Assembly: GCA_021769965.1 (NCBI GenBank)
Contig: JAETRU010000004.1
Location: forward strand, 55,611-119,610
Direction: 5' to 3'
Length of the DNA: 64,000 nt
Source: Eubacterium sp.
GTDB taxonomy: Bacteria > Bacillota > Clostridia > Peptostreptococcales > Anaerovoracaceae
The translations under genes were made by a program, and so were the position numbers. The notes beneath the pieces were generated by a model. The model saw only the letters and a list, made by a program, of their open reading frames with translations. It searched no databases and was not told the origin of the DNA. Below are positions 1 to 8,799 of the stretch, in pieces; the first letter of the stretch is position 1, and every line of letters starts with the position of its first letter.

Positions 1-1118
1 CCGCCGCCGATCACAGTGGCACGGCCCATATCTCCGGTATGCTCGCGATAAGCTTCCAACAGTCTGGTTATCACCGGTCCGTCTTCTTCAAGGAAAACAT
101 ATGGCTCATTATGGAGCAGTTCCATCTTTACATCTCCATAACCGCTTTTTGTCATATGCTCTCTGATCTGTTCCAGAATATCCTCAATGCGGAAAGTCAC
201 CGGATACCTGATATCCGCCGTAAGGCTGATATCATCTCCGTCTGTGCGGATCATACCAAAGTTATATGTAATCTCGCCGCTCTCCTTGTCTGCGGCATAG
301 CCGTTCAGGCTTTCTCCATGGTATTCCATTTTGACGCAGTCCCGGAAAAAGCGGCTCAGCTGGCAGTCCTCACGCGTCTGAAAACTAGTCATCAGCTTTG
401 ATATAGCATTTTCCCCGTCCTGCGGCGTACTGCCGTGGGCTGACTTCCCTGTCTCCGTCAGGGAAAGGATCTCTCCGTTCTCGCTGCGGAATCTGGCCCT
501 GCAGATATCCGGAACCATGTTGACCGCATTGCCTCCTTCGATATCTTCAAAGCAGGTCTGCGTCCGGTCAAAGGTGAATCGTACATTCGCAATACCCATT
601 TCAGCATAGATAGCCGGAAAATCCGCATCAGGCGTAAAGCCGAAATCGATCTTTTCCTCTGTCTGCTTATAGTACTCCATATCGATCCAGTCTCCTGCCT
701 CCTCAGTCATGCCGAATATAATACGGATCCGTTTATTAAAGACACAGCCTTCTTCAAGCAGTTCCCTGATCGCATGGATCACCGCTGCGGCCGGACCTTT
801 GTCATCAGTAACGCCGCGGCCTATGAGCTTTCCGTCTTCAACCGTCAGCGCAAAGGGTTCATAGTTCCAGCCGTCTCCTGCGGGAACCACGTCCAGATGA
901 ACCAGGATCCCCATCAGTTCTTCGCCTTGGCCTGCCTCTGCGTATCCTATCATGTTGTCACAGTTTTTTGTCCTGAATCCATAAGAGCCGCAGATGTCCA
1001 GAGCGGTATCCAGCGCTTTCCGCACGCCTTTGCCAAAAGGGCATTCTCTTTGATCTGTCCGTGCTGAAACACTGTCTATCTCTACCAGTTTTCGCAAATC
1101 AGCTATTAATCTGTCCAT
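1..1118 (-). CDS. PepV/Sapep-like M20 dipeptidase, C-terminus cut by window edge
   Basis: A Zn-dependent dipeptidase of the M20 family that would hydrolyse dipeptides in the cytoplasm. The N-terminal 372 residues are in the window; the frame is open to the left edge. Visible motifs are HLDVVPAGDGW (first metal ligands), GRGVTDDKGP (bridging Asp), MTEEAGDW (catalytic and ligand Glu pair), and FTPDADFPAIYAE, which is typical of the PepV/Sapep branch rather than of N-carbamoylases. The ATG is 11 bases after the stop of the DUF917 gene, preceded by an AAGGAAA ribosome site. It is the third gene of a permease-DUF917-peptidase operon. The family call is strong; the substrate is unknown. Confidence 0.9.
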   Translation of the reverse strand, partial: MDRLIADLRKLVEIDSVSARTDQRECPFGKGVRKALDTALDICGSYGFRTKNCDNMIGYAEAGQGEELMGILVHLDVVPAGDGWNYEPFALTVEDGKLIGRGVTDDKGPAAAVIHAIRELLEEGCVFNKRIRIIFGMTEEAGDWIDMEYYKQTEEKIDFGFTPDADFPAIYAEMGIANVRFTFDRTQTCFEDIEGGNAVNMVPDICRARFRSENGEILSLTETGKSAHGSTPQDGENAISKLMTSFQTREDCQLSRFFRDCVKMEYHGESLNGYAADKESGEITYNFGMIRTDGDDISLTADIRYPVTFRIEDILEQIREHMTKSGYGDVKMELLHNEPYVFLEEDGPVITRLLEAYREHTGDMGRATVIGG

Positions 1119-1129
1119 TCTATGTTTCC

Positions 1130-2221
1130 TTATCTTTCAAACGGCTTATACTCTACGTCAAAGCCGAAGTGTTTAGGGCCGAAGCAGGCAAGTCCTTCCG
1201 GAGTCGTCCATACCTCCGGCGACGGAAGCGCGATGACAGTCATTCTCTGACCCAGATCAAAGTTCGGCGTAGTCAGCGGATCGCCGTTCTCACCGATCAT
1301 GCAGATCAGATCCGGAGCCATTACGTCGATCTCTCCGTTTCTATATGACATAATATTTTCGTTTTTCAGCCAGATCTTATAGGTTTCGCCTGCAAATTCC
1401 TCTTCACCCTGCAGATGGATCTCGCCGAAGTTAAAGCCGTCTCTGGTTTCCCAAGGGAATTCCGTTACAACGCCTTTGAAGAGCAGTTTTCCGTCTTTTG
1501 CGTCAGCGATAGCTTTTGCCACATCCAGGCCCTTCTCTTTTGCTTCCCGCAAAGTAACGCCTATCTCCTGCGCGTATGTTATCATATCAGGGATCAGAGA
1601 TTCTTTGATGACTTTTCCTACATTGGCATGGTCCGCAACGCCGACCATGTTGTCGCTGGCCACGGCAATGGCTCTGACGATATCCTCCGCTCTCAGGTCA
1701 CCCTGTACATTCTGAAGCACGATCTTCTCGCCAAACTTGGTGGCGACGCCCATAGGGCAGATCGGCACATCTTTTACGTAATAGGTAGAGTGCTGCAGCT
1801 CAGGTACAGATCTTCCTGCCGGGTCCGCATCCAGAAGAGGAACGCCCATTTCCAGAGCGGCATGAAGCGCTTCCGCTGTATTGGCGCCGCCTAATTCTGT
1901 TGAGCCGACGGCATAGATCTTCTTGCCAAGAAAGCCCTCCAGAGCCTGCACCGCAAGTACAGAAGCCGCTTCCTCCGCAATGTCCAGATCCGCAAATTTC
2001 GGATTCTTACCGCCTGCAGACGGCGCGCCGCAGCCATACGGCGTAACTACGTATTCGTCGTCAGGCAGTTCCTCCAGTTTGATCAGCTTCAAAGTTTCCC
2101 CTTTATCAAAATGCTTTTTCATCAGGGAAAGTCCCTCTTCCAGAGGTCCGCCGCCGCCGGTGCCCAGTACCGCGCATCCGTATAGTACATCGATCATGTC
2201 CTGTTTGTTTAACTCTCTCAT
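1130..2221 (-). CDS. DUF917 family protein (hydantoinase/oxoprolinase-associated)
   Basis: A 363-residue DUF917 protein. This family is found with hydantoinase and oxoprolinase-like genes, and some members have been linked to thiohydantoin turnover; the exact reaction here is unknown. The N-terminus has the glycine-rich LGTGGGGPLEEG motif, and the sequence ends with PEVWTTPEGLACFGPKHFGFD, typical of the family. I place the start at MRELNKQ because a GGAGG lies 8 bases upstream of it; an earlier ATG at 2236 overlaps that ribosome site. It lies between an NCS1 permease (22 bases upstream) and an M20 dipeptidase, so import followed by processing of a small cyclic amide or peptide is plausible. 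Confidence 0.85.
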   Translation of the reverse strand: MRELNKQDMIDVLYGCAVLGTGGGGPLEEGLSLMKKHFDKGETLKLIKLEELPDDEYVVTPYGCGAPSAGGKNPKFADLDIAEEAASVLAVQALEGFLGKKIYAVGSTELGGANTAEALHAALEMGVPLLDADPAGRSVPELQHSTYYVKDVPICPMGVATKFGEKIVLQNVQGDLRAEDIVRAIAVASDNMVGVADHANVGKVIKESLIPDMITYAQEIGVTLREAKEKGLDVAKAIADAKDGKLLFKGVVTEFPWETRDGFNFGEIHLQGEEEFAGETYKIWLKNENIMSYRNGEIDVMAPDLICMIGENGDPLTTPNFDLGQRMTVIALPSPEVWTTPEGLACFGPKHFGFDVEYKPFER

Positions 2222-2243
2222 TTTATTTTCCTCCATTTAATAT

Positions 2244-3521
2244 TTATGCTACTATATGATCAGATCCGTCTCTTGAAGCAGACGGGATCAGTCTTTCTAT
2301 TACCAGATAGGCAGCCGCGCCTACCAGAATCCCAGTAAACTCAATACCGATAAAATATGCGATGACCGCGCTGACCGCCCATGCGATGACGCCTGCCCAG
2401 TTGACGCCGTCCTTCGGCCGGAAATTCTCTTTCTTTCCTCTTCCTACGATCCAGTAGTCGGTAATGATAACGCCGCCAATCGGACACACTACATAGGACA
2501 GCAGGCTCAGTACGCCTTCGATATGTCCCAGAATACCCAGATCGCACAGGATGATCCCGATAATGCCGGAGATCAGCGTTGCCTCTCTTCTTCTGTTGTC
2601 ATTGAGCTTCAGAGCCATAACGATATTGAGGCCTGCGCTGTAAGCGTTGGTGGAATTAGTGGTCCACGTCGAGATGACCAGCGCCGTAATTCCGAGAAGC
2701 GGAAGTCCTACATTGATCAGAACCATGCTGACATCGTACTCTCCAGACATTTTGGTCAGCAGAATTCCCATGACCAGCGTTACGACGCCCATTGGAAATA
2801 CGCCATAGAATACAGATTTTACGGTATCCTTCCTGCTCTTCTGAAATCTGGTGTAATCAGCGGCGGTGATCGTGCCCACTGCTGTGAAATTGAAGGACAG
2901 GGCCACGCCTCCCATGAAGCTCATGGTCTGCGCAGTCGCTGTATGCAGCCCGCCGGTGCCGTAGGTCCTGAATGCCAGGAAGGTTCCATACAGCATGATG
3001 ATCATCAGGAGAGGAATGGATATCTTGTCCAGCTTTTCCAATGCGCTGACGCCGAATACAGCGGTCAGCAGCATGATGATGCCCCAGACAGTATTAGATA
3101 CGATCACAGGAATTTCGATTCCTGTCATGGCATACATGGCATTGCTGAACGCCTCGCCGCAGACGCCGTTCTGTATGCCGAACCAGCCTACCATGTTCAC
3201 CGCGAAAATAGTGCTGACGATAAATCTGGCTCCGGATCTTCCGAAACCGGCTTCACAGGCTGTGCAGGACGCCACGCCCAGATCACAGCCCATCATGCCC
3301 GTGATCACCATTCCGATAACGACGACCAGATACCCGAGAGATCCTGAAATAATTGCAGGCCATATAGGCATTGCTTCCGCAAGCAATGCGCCCAGCAGGA
3401 AAGCCGGTACACAGACACAGATTCCTGCCTGTACGAAAGCCAGGGAGACCCAGCCCTTTCGTTCATCTTCGCCAATAGGCTTTAAAGCCGTGGCTTCTAC
3501 TTGTTTCTGTTCTTTTTTCAT
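2244..3521 (-). CDS. NCS1 family (CodB-like) cytosine/purine/hydantoin permease
   Basis: A 425-residue inner-membrane symporter with about 12 hydrophobic segments. It resembles the nucleobase-cation-symport-1 family (cytosine, allantoin and hydantoin permeases): EDERKGWVSLAFVQAG at the N-terminus, a GWFGIQ motif near residue 115, and the STWTTNSTNAYSAGLN segment near residue 285, typical of CodB-type members. It is the first gene of the operon and is divergent from the PucR regulator, with a 14-bp palindrome between them. The ribosome site is weak (GAAGAACG). The substrate cannot be fixed from sequence; DUF917 as neighbour favours a cyclic ureide or amide. Confidence 0.9.
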   Translation of the reverse strand: MKKEQKQVEATALKPIGEDERKGWVSLAFVQAGICVCVPAFLLGALLAEAMPIWPAIISGSLGYLVVVIGMVITGMMGCDLGVASCTACEAGFGRSGARFIVSTIFAVNMVGWFGIQNGVCGEAFSNAMYAMTGIEIPVIVSNTVWGIIMLLTAVFGVSALEKLDKISIPLLMIIMLYGTFLAFRTYGTGGLHTATAQTMSFMGGVALSFNFTAVGTITAADYTRFQKSRKDTVKSVFYGVFPMGVVTLVMGILLTKMSGEYDVSMVLINVGLPLLGITALVISTWTTNSTNAYSAGLNIVMALKLNDNRRREATLISGIIGIILCDLGILGHIEGVLSLLSYVVCPIGGVIITDYWIVGRGKKENFRPKDGVNWAGVIAWAVSAVIAYFIGIEFTGILVGAAAYLVIERLIPSASRDGSDHIVA

Positions 3522-3623
3522 CGTTCTTCGTGCTTTTGCACTTCCTTTCTGAATTTTTAATTATCATATCATAGAATTCAGTCCTTATCATTGGGCTGTT
3601 GATGAAATATCCCTTATTTGATT

Positions 3624-3637
3624 TGTGCAATTGCACA
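3624..3637. promoter_or_regulatory. Perfect 14-bp palindrome between permease operon and PucR gene
   Basis: TGTGCAATTGCACA is a perfect palindrome just upstream of the -35 of the PucR gene, in the divergent intergenic region. It is a good candidate operator for PucR or another dimeric regulator. Binding is inferred from symmetry and location only. Confidence 0.5.
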
Positions 3638-3643
3638 TTTCCG

Positions 3644-3672
3644 TTGTTCTGACGTGAGAATTCTGCTATAAT
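3644..3672 (+). promoter_or_regulatory. Sigma-A type promoter of the PucR gene
   Basis: TTGTTC, a 17-base spacer, then TATAAT. The start codon follows at 3707 with AGGAGGAACTGTT as the ribosome site. Confidence 0.75.
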
Positions 3673-3706
3673 AAAAACATCATTTTATCGATCAGGAGGA
3701 ACTGTT

Positions 3707-5284
3707 ATGAGTATTACTCTGAAAGACTGCCTATCTCTGCCGTCCATGAGCTTCGGCAGGGTCATCGCAGGCAGCGCCGGACTGGACAAAATCGTATCGT
3801 CTGTCTCCGTTCTGGAGTTTTTTGAACATGAAAGCTATGGTCTGGACGTGTTTACCCCCAATGAATTGATCCTGTCCGCATTTTATGATTTCAAGAATGA
3901 CGTCAAAATGCAATGCGATGCTGTCAAAAACCTGGCCAATACCGGCTCTATCGCGCTGGTCCTGTTCTATGTCGGGAAGATCATTCCCTATGTAGACGAA
4001 AAACTGATCCAGACAGCGGACCGGCTGAGTTTTCCCCTGATCGTATTGAAGAACGACAGTTACCGGATCAAATACAGCGACATTATCACCGATGTTATGG
4101 GTGTTATCATTCGCGATCAGGATCTGTCAAAGGATTTTATCAGTTCAACGGAAAAAAGACTTGCCCAGATGCCTACTGAGCTGAGAACCATGGAAAATCT
4201 GCTGCGTATCATGTCCAATCACTACAAATGTAATCTGCTCCTCAGCACCAGCTCTCAGGTCTACTTTCAGGCATCTTACCGTCCTTCCTATGTCCTGAAC
4301 GACCCTGATTATTTTTGTAATCTCTTTCACGGCTCATCCTCAGGATACGCCTCAAAGGATGTGGAACAGGACGGAGCAGAATTTCATATTTACAAAATGG
4401 ACTTTTCAAATGGTAAGGATACCAGAATGACTCTATATGCCTCCTGCCATAACACCACGCTGAACGAAAAGATCATCAGCGATATGTGTACCTGCACCGG
4501 CTTTTTCTCCTCTGTCTGGGGATATTCTATAGATCTCCAGTCACCGCACGCTCTGCTGTCTTTGATCTTTAAAACAAAGGAAGCGGCGGCAAAAAAATAC
4601 CTTCGAAACTCCAATATCAGCTTCGACCGTATTTCCAATCTGATCATCATTTCCTCGGGAAACGGATCTATGGAACCGCTGCAGGACCAGATCAGCCGTC
4701 TCTTTGAAGAATATCATAAATTTTATCTTTCTGATCAGATCGACGATCATCTGGTGATCCTGTCTTCTTTCATGCTCTCCGACAGTCTGGATTACGCGCT
4801 ATACGACGATCTCCACTGTTTTGTAGAAAAATATGATGAAAAAGCCACCTTCTTTATGGACAACGGGAACAAGGATATGGCTTCGCTGAAGCAGACCTAC
4901 CGGGATTATCTGAAAACCGAGCCGGCCCTGCAGAAGATCTTCCTGAACCGACGGAACTGGGATGATCACGACATCATGCTTTCTCAGGATGTCATGACCC
5001 TGTCTGAAACCAGTAACAAGCGGACAGAATACCTTTTCGGCATCTTAGATTCCCAGAGTCATGATCGTGATGATCTTCTGAAAACGCTGGCCATCTACAT
5101 GATCGACTGTGATTCTAAACTGAATGTCGCTGCGCAGATGCTGTATCTTCACAGAAATACAGTAACCTATCGTCTGAACAAAGCGCGGCAGCTTACCAAC
5201 ACTGATTTCAGCCTGATGCCTGCGTCCTATGACTTTTATACCGCACTGGCCCTCTGGAGATATCATAACGTGGAAACTTCGTAA
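3707..5284 (+). CDS. PucR family transcriptional regulator
   Basis: A 525-residue regulator with a PucR N-terminal domain (residues 1-125, starting SITLKDCLSL), a long central sensing region, and a C-terminal PucR helix-turn-helix (LLKTLAIYMIDCDSKLNVAA, then LHRNTVTYRLNK). Family members commonly respond to purine breakdown products or amino acid derivatives. It is divergent from the NCS1-DUF917-PepV operon, which it probably controls. The start follows AGGAGG with good spacing. The ligand is not evident. Confidence 0.92.
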   Translation: MSITLKDCLSLPSMSFGRVIAGSAGLDKIVSSVSVLEFFEHESYGLDVFTPNELILSAFYDFKNDVKMQCDAVKNLANTGSIALVLFYVGKIIPYVDEKLIQTADRLSFPLIVLKNDSYRIKYSDIITDVMGVIIRDQDLSKDFISSTEKRLAQMPTELRTMENLLRIMSNHYKCNLLLSTSSQVYFQASYRPSYVLNDPDYFCNLFHGSSSGYASKDVEQDGAEFHIYKMDFSNGKDTRMTLYASCHNTTLNEKIISDMCTCTGFFSSVWGYSIDLQSPHALLSLIFKTKEAAAKKYLRNSNISFDRISNLIIISSGNGSMEPLQDQISRLFEEYHKFYLSDQIDDHLVILSSFMLSDSLDYALYDDLHCFVEKYDEKATFFMDNGNKDMASLKQTYRDYLKTEPALQKIFLNRRNWDDHDIMLSQDVMTLSETSNKRTEYLFGILDSQSHDRDDLLKTLAIYMIDCDSKLNVAAQMLYLHRNTVTYRLNKARQLTNTDFSLMPASYDFYTALALWRYHNVETS

Positions 5285-5291
5285 AACACGC

Positions 5292-5343
5292 AAAAAGGCC
5301 GCCCGTTCAGACGTCTGCAAACGCCCAGCCGGACGGCCTTTGT
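5292..5343. terminator. Bidirectional terminator between PucR and YjiH genes
   Basis: AAAGGCCGCCCG and CGGACGGCCTTT form a stem with one mismatch and a loop of about 24 bases. The two converging genes end on either side, and A/T runs flank both arms. Confidence 0.75.
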
Positions 5344-5381
5344 TGGATCAATTGCTTATCCTTTACTTTTGCTGCTGTTTC

Positions 5382-6794
5382 TTAGAAAGTCACCAGCAGG
5401 TTGGTCAGCAATGTAACCAGAGGAATTGCGATAATGGTTCTCTCGATGAACACGAGGAACAGATGGCCTACATTGACGGGTACTCTGGACTTTATCACGA
5501 TGAGGCCGACTTCTGTCATGTAGATGATCTGCAGCAGAGATGCGCAGCCCATGATAAACCTTGTTCTCTCGATCGGGAAGTCTGCCAGCATCAGAGGCGG
5601 GATATACTGGTCTGCAAAGCCTACCAGAGCAGTAGGCGCAACGTCTGCGGCGCCTTCGATACCGCACAGATTCATGAGCCAGCCAAATGGAATGGATACA
5701 AAGTCGAAGATCGGCGTGTATTCAACCAGTACCAGAACGATAGTACCCCATGCCATAACCACCGGAATCAGATCCAGGAACATAGTAGCATAGACACGGA
5801 CACCGGCTTTGCCGACGCCTTTTGCGGTCGCGTTCTCAGCTCTGTGGCCTGCCAGGTTCAGCGCCCACTTCATCTTGGACACACCCTGCGGCACCTGCTC
5901 GTTGATCCGCTTTCCGGAGATCTCGTCATAGGTGTCAGGAATCCTGGAAAGAGGCGGGATACGCGGAATGATCATTGCCAGCACAACGCCGCCGATCAGG
6001 CTGATCAGATAGAAAATGGTAAACTTCTCTTCTACGCCGATCAAAGTCGCGATAACATAGCAGAACGGAATGGAAACGAAGGAAAAATTGCAGGAAATAG
6101 TCGCTGCTTCTCTTGCTGAATAGAATCCGGATTCATACTGGCCGGTAGTCAGAATAGCTGCCGCGTTGGAAGTTCCCAGCCAAGATGTAACCAGGTCGAT
6201 AGCGGAACGTCCCGGTACAGTAAACAGGGTACGTACTACCTTTCTCAGCAGAACTCCAACAAATTCCATAATTCCGAAGTCTGTCAGAAGCGGCATCAGG
6301 AAAGCAATGCACAGGATAACAGATACAAGTGTCGCAGAAACGCCCAGCATGGATCCGCCTGTGGCCCCTGACCATATCATTTCCGGTCCTACCTGGAAAT
6401 ATGCCAGATATACGATGACCAAACCGATGATACGGCTGACAAAATACAATGGAGATGGCGATAAGATCTTATTCATCATCTCATTTTTTTGGATAAATTG
6501 CGGTTTAAATAATTTGTTGATGATCGTCAGCACTGTAGAAATCGTAATGAAGGCCACTACAGCAACGCTTGCCAGATTTACAGTTTCTAAAGCTAACAGA
6601 TCACTAACCCAGTTAATAAGAATACCGATAGGTATCGTAAAAGTTGTCCCCTTTGGAATCGGGATCAGGAACAGAAAAATTCCCGCCAGTGATGCGATAA
6701 CGAATTTGGCGATATTAGAGTTTTTCACAGGTTCGAGTTCTACAACTGTAACGTTTTCTTCAGCTGCAGAAGTTACATTTTTACTCTCACTCAT
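5382..6794 (-). CDS. YjiH family membrane protein with nucleoside-recognition (gate) domain
   Basis: A 470-residue polytopic membrane protein. The first 35 residues are polar and cytoplasmic; about ten hydrophobic segments follow. The segment DLVTSWLGTSNAAAILTTGQYESGFYSAREAATIS is typical of the YjiH/nucleoside-recognition gate family. Function in this family is poorly defined: transport is assumed and the substrate is unknown. It lies 85 bases downstream of the aminotransferase on the same strand, with a hairpin between them, so the two may share a transcript. It converges with the PucR gene. Confidence 0.85.
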   Translation of the reverse strand: MSESKNVTSAAEENVTVVELEPVKNSNIAKFVIASLAGIFLFLIPIPKGTTFTIPIGILINWVSDLLALETVNLASVAVVAFITISTVLTIINKLFKPQFIQKNEMMNKILSPSPLYFVSRIIGLVIVYLAYFQVGPEMIWSGATGGSMLGVSATLVSVILCIAFLMPLLTDFGIMEFVGVLLRKVVRTLFTVPGRSAIDLVTSWLGTSNAAAILTTGQYESGFYSAREAATISCNFSFVSIPFCYVIATLIGVEEKFTIFYLISLIGGVVLAMIIPRIPPLSRIPDTYDEISGKRINEQVPQGVSKMKWALNLAGHRAENATAKGVGKAGVRVYATMFLDLIPVVMAWGTIVLVLVEYTPIFDFVSIPFGWLMNLCGIEGAADVAPTALVGFADQYIPPLMLADFPIERTRFIMGCASLLQIIYMTEVGLIVIKSRVPVNVGHLFLVFIERTIIAIPLVTLLTNLLVTF

Positions 6795-6832
6795 TGCTTT
6801 ACTCCTTTCTTAAGTATATTTATTTTCTTATT

Positions 6833-6862
6833 CAGCGGGCCGGCGCTGATGCCGGCCTGCTG
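6833..6862. other. GC-rich hairpin between aminotransferase and YjiH genes
   Basis: CAGCGGGCCGGC pairs with GCCGGCCTGCTG around a 6-base loop. There is no T run after it on the minus strand, so it may be a partial terminator or an RNA-stability element inside an operon. Confidence 0.5.
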
Positions 6863-6879
6863 TAACAAGCTCAGCGATA

Positions 6880-8037
6880 TCAGAACTGAATCTTTTCGAT
6901 CCGGTCAAAGGCTTCTTTCAGAGTATCCACGTTTACAGTGCAGGCAATACGCACATAACCTTCTCCGCAGGCGCCGAAAGCATCTCCCGGCAGCATCAGC
7001 ACATGAGCCTCTTCCAGAATCTTATCAGCAGCCTCGACGCTGGTCAGTCCGGTCTCTTTAATGTTCATAAACAGATAGAAGCTTCCCTTTGGAGGGTAGA
7101 TGACAGACAGCTTCGGGATCTGATTGATTCGTTCTGCCGCGTAGAACATCCTCTTTCTGTATTCCTCTACCATCGGTGGCTGGATCTCTGCTCTGTGGCG
7201 CAGAGCGTGAATCGCTGCACGCTGCGAAATGGACGGCGCAGTGAATACCACATTTTCATTGATCTGCTGAATGACTTTGATGATATAATCCGGCGCGATG
7301 ATATTGCCTACTCTCCAACCAGTCATAGTGAAATTCTTGGAGAAGGAATTAAGAATGATAGTTCTCTCCCGCATGCCAGGCAGAGACGCGAACGGCACGA
7401 ACGGATTCTGATAGCTGAACGCTGTGTAGATGTCATCGGCGATGACGATCAGATCATATTTTACGGCGATCTCAGCGATCTTCTCCATTGTCTCCACTGT
7501 CAGGCAGTTGCCTGTCGGATTGCTCGGTGAATTGATGACCAGAGCTTTGGTCCTTTCTGTGATCAGAGATTCCAGTCTCTCTGTATTGATCTGAAAATCC
7601 TCTTCCTCATAAGTCGGAAGCTCCACAGGAATGCCCCTTGCCAGTTCCACCTGCTGCGGATACGGCGTAAAGAACGGCGCCTGCAGGATGACCTCGTCGC
7701 CATCGTCTACGACAGCTTCCAGCGCTAGATACATGCCCAGGCAGGCTGACGCGCAGACGAAGACCTCTTCATCCTTCACATCCATATCGTACTCTTCTTT
7801 GTAGTACTTGCAGATCTCTGCCCGAAGCTCCGGGTCTCCTCTGAAATCGGTGTATTTGGTATGACCAGCTCTGGCATCTTCATAGGATTTGTCGATGATC
7901 AGGCTGTCGGTGATCAGGTCCGGATCTCCCAGACTCAAATTGATGCAGTCATCGAAGGATTTGGCCATTTCATCGGATTTTCCCATGGCCGTACTCTGAT
8001 CCTTCCAGTATCTTTTTGCAATAAATCTGTGTTTCAT
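6880..8037 (-). CDS. PLP-dependent class I aminotransferase
   Basis: A 385-residue fold-type I aminotransferase of the aspartate aminotransferase superfamily. Visible features: INLSLGDPDL at the N-terminus, NSPSNPTGN (substrate and PLP binding), ADDIY, and SFSKNFTMTGWRVG containing the PLP lysine. The amino donor and acceptor cannot be told from sequence; alanine, aspartate or aromatic specificity are all possible. It is probably co-transcribed with the YjiH-type gene downstream. Repeat array A lies directly upstream of its promoter region. Confidence 0.9.
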   Translation of the reverse strand: MKHRFIAKRYWKDQSTAMGKSDEMAKSFDDCINLSLGDPDLITDSLIIDKSYEDARAGHTKYTDFRGDPELRAEICKYYKEEYDMDVKDEEVFVCASACLGMYLALEAVVDDGDEVILQAPFFTPYPQQVELARGIPVELPTYEEEDFQINTERLESLITERTKALVINSPSNPTGNCLTVETMEKIAEIAVKYDLIVIADDIYTAFSYQNPFVPFASLPGMRERTIILNSFSKNFTMTGWRVGNIIAPDYIIKVIQQINENVVFTAPSISQRAAIHALRHRAEIQPPMVEEYRKRMFYAAERINQIPKLSVIYPPKGSFYLFMNIKETGLTSVEAADKILEEAHVLMLPGDAFGACGEGYVRIACTVNVDTLKEAFDRIEKIQF

Positions 8038-8191
8038 ATTGCTACGCTACCTCCTGGTACTTCAGTTTAGGTGGTAAGACCTCTTGGATATATTAAAGCA
8101 CAATTCGACAAAAAATGCAACAGGAAAATCGCCCTATTTACAACTTTCTGAAAACATTTTTTTCCGATAGGTTTCTTTGCTGATGAAAAGG

Positions 8192-8446
8192 AAGAAAGCC
8201 CAACTTTTACTTTTACGCGTTGGGCTTTCTATGGATATTTATTGCAAAAAGCCCAACTATCACAGGCTCAGAAGGTCTTTGGCGTTGTTCTGAGCCGTGA
8301 ATTTGGGCTTTTTAATGAATATTTTTGAAATCTGCCCAAGTTCTTAGATGAAAAGTTGGGCTTTTTGATAGTTTTAACTACATTTAGCCCAAATCATCGA
8401 ACAAAAATTGGGTTTTTAGGGCGTGACAGACTGATTTAGCCCAACT
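8192..8446. repeat. Array A: row of hairpins built on keyword AGCCCAAC/GTTGGGCT
   Basis: This otherwise gene-free stretch holds four successive inverted repeats. The arms are AAAGCCCAAC with GTTGGGCTTT (8194-8229), AAAAAGCCCAA with TTTGGGCTTTTT (8246-8313, with an inner GGCTCAGAA/TTCTGAGCC stem), TGCCCAAGTT with AGTTGGGCTTTTT (8333-8366), and TTTAGCCCAAAT with ATTGGGTTTTTAGG (8383-8420). A half unit follows at 8435-8446. Loops differ in sequence while the keyword is kept. The same keyword builds array B at 35.2 kb. Confidence 0.8.
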
Positions 8447-8477
8447 CACCGAATTTGAAGGCTGAGCATACGATATT

Positions 8478-8798
8478 CTATTCTTCTGTAAATTCCAGGA
8501 TTTTGATCTGCCTGATACGCATCAGGCACTGCCGGCCGTTCTTCTCCTGACGAATCAGCACCCACTGTTCGTCTGCGTCCAGTATCCTGCACGGAGCACC
8601 GTCAAAGTCGTCCACCCAATCTTTCAGCTCCAGTTTCACACAGCTTCCTATATGATTTGACAGAATCTGGCGCAGAGACGCTTCTTCCTGTCTTGTCTCC
8701 GGTTCTTTCAGAAGCTTCTCCACTTTTCTGAGTCTGGACGACAGGGAGATACACCAGAAAAAAGCGGCAAAAGCGAAGCACCACGCAAGCGTCTCCAT
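8478..8798 (-). CDS. Small membrane-anchored protein, partner of HTH regulator
   Basis: A 106-residue protein of unknown function. Residues 3-18 are hydrophobic (LAWCFAFAAFFWCISL), followed by a charged, probably coiled segment and a C-terminal small domain. The pattern of that domain (GAPCRILDADEQWVLI, then CLMRIRQIKILEF) resembles the C-terminus of the upstream HTH protein. I start at METLAWC because GGGAGG precedes it with good spacing; this is 1 base after the upstream stop codon, so the two genes are translationally linked. Confidence 0.7.
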   Translation of the reverse strand: METLAWCFAFAAFFWCISLSSRLRKVEKLLKEPETRQEEASLRQILSNHIGSCVKLELKDWVDDFDGAPCRILDADEQWVLIRQEKNGRQCLMRIRQIKILEFTEE

Positions 8799-8799
8799 A

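Noticed and set aside
2523..3347. 274-codon plus-strand frame
   Set aside because: Antisense to the NCS1 permease, His/Gln-rich composition typical of a shadow frame.
8192..8446. CRISPR array
   Set aside because: Conserved parts are alternating inverted arms, not direct repeats, and spacing is irregular; no cas genes.
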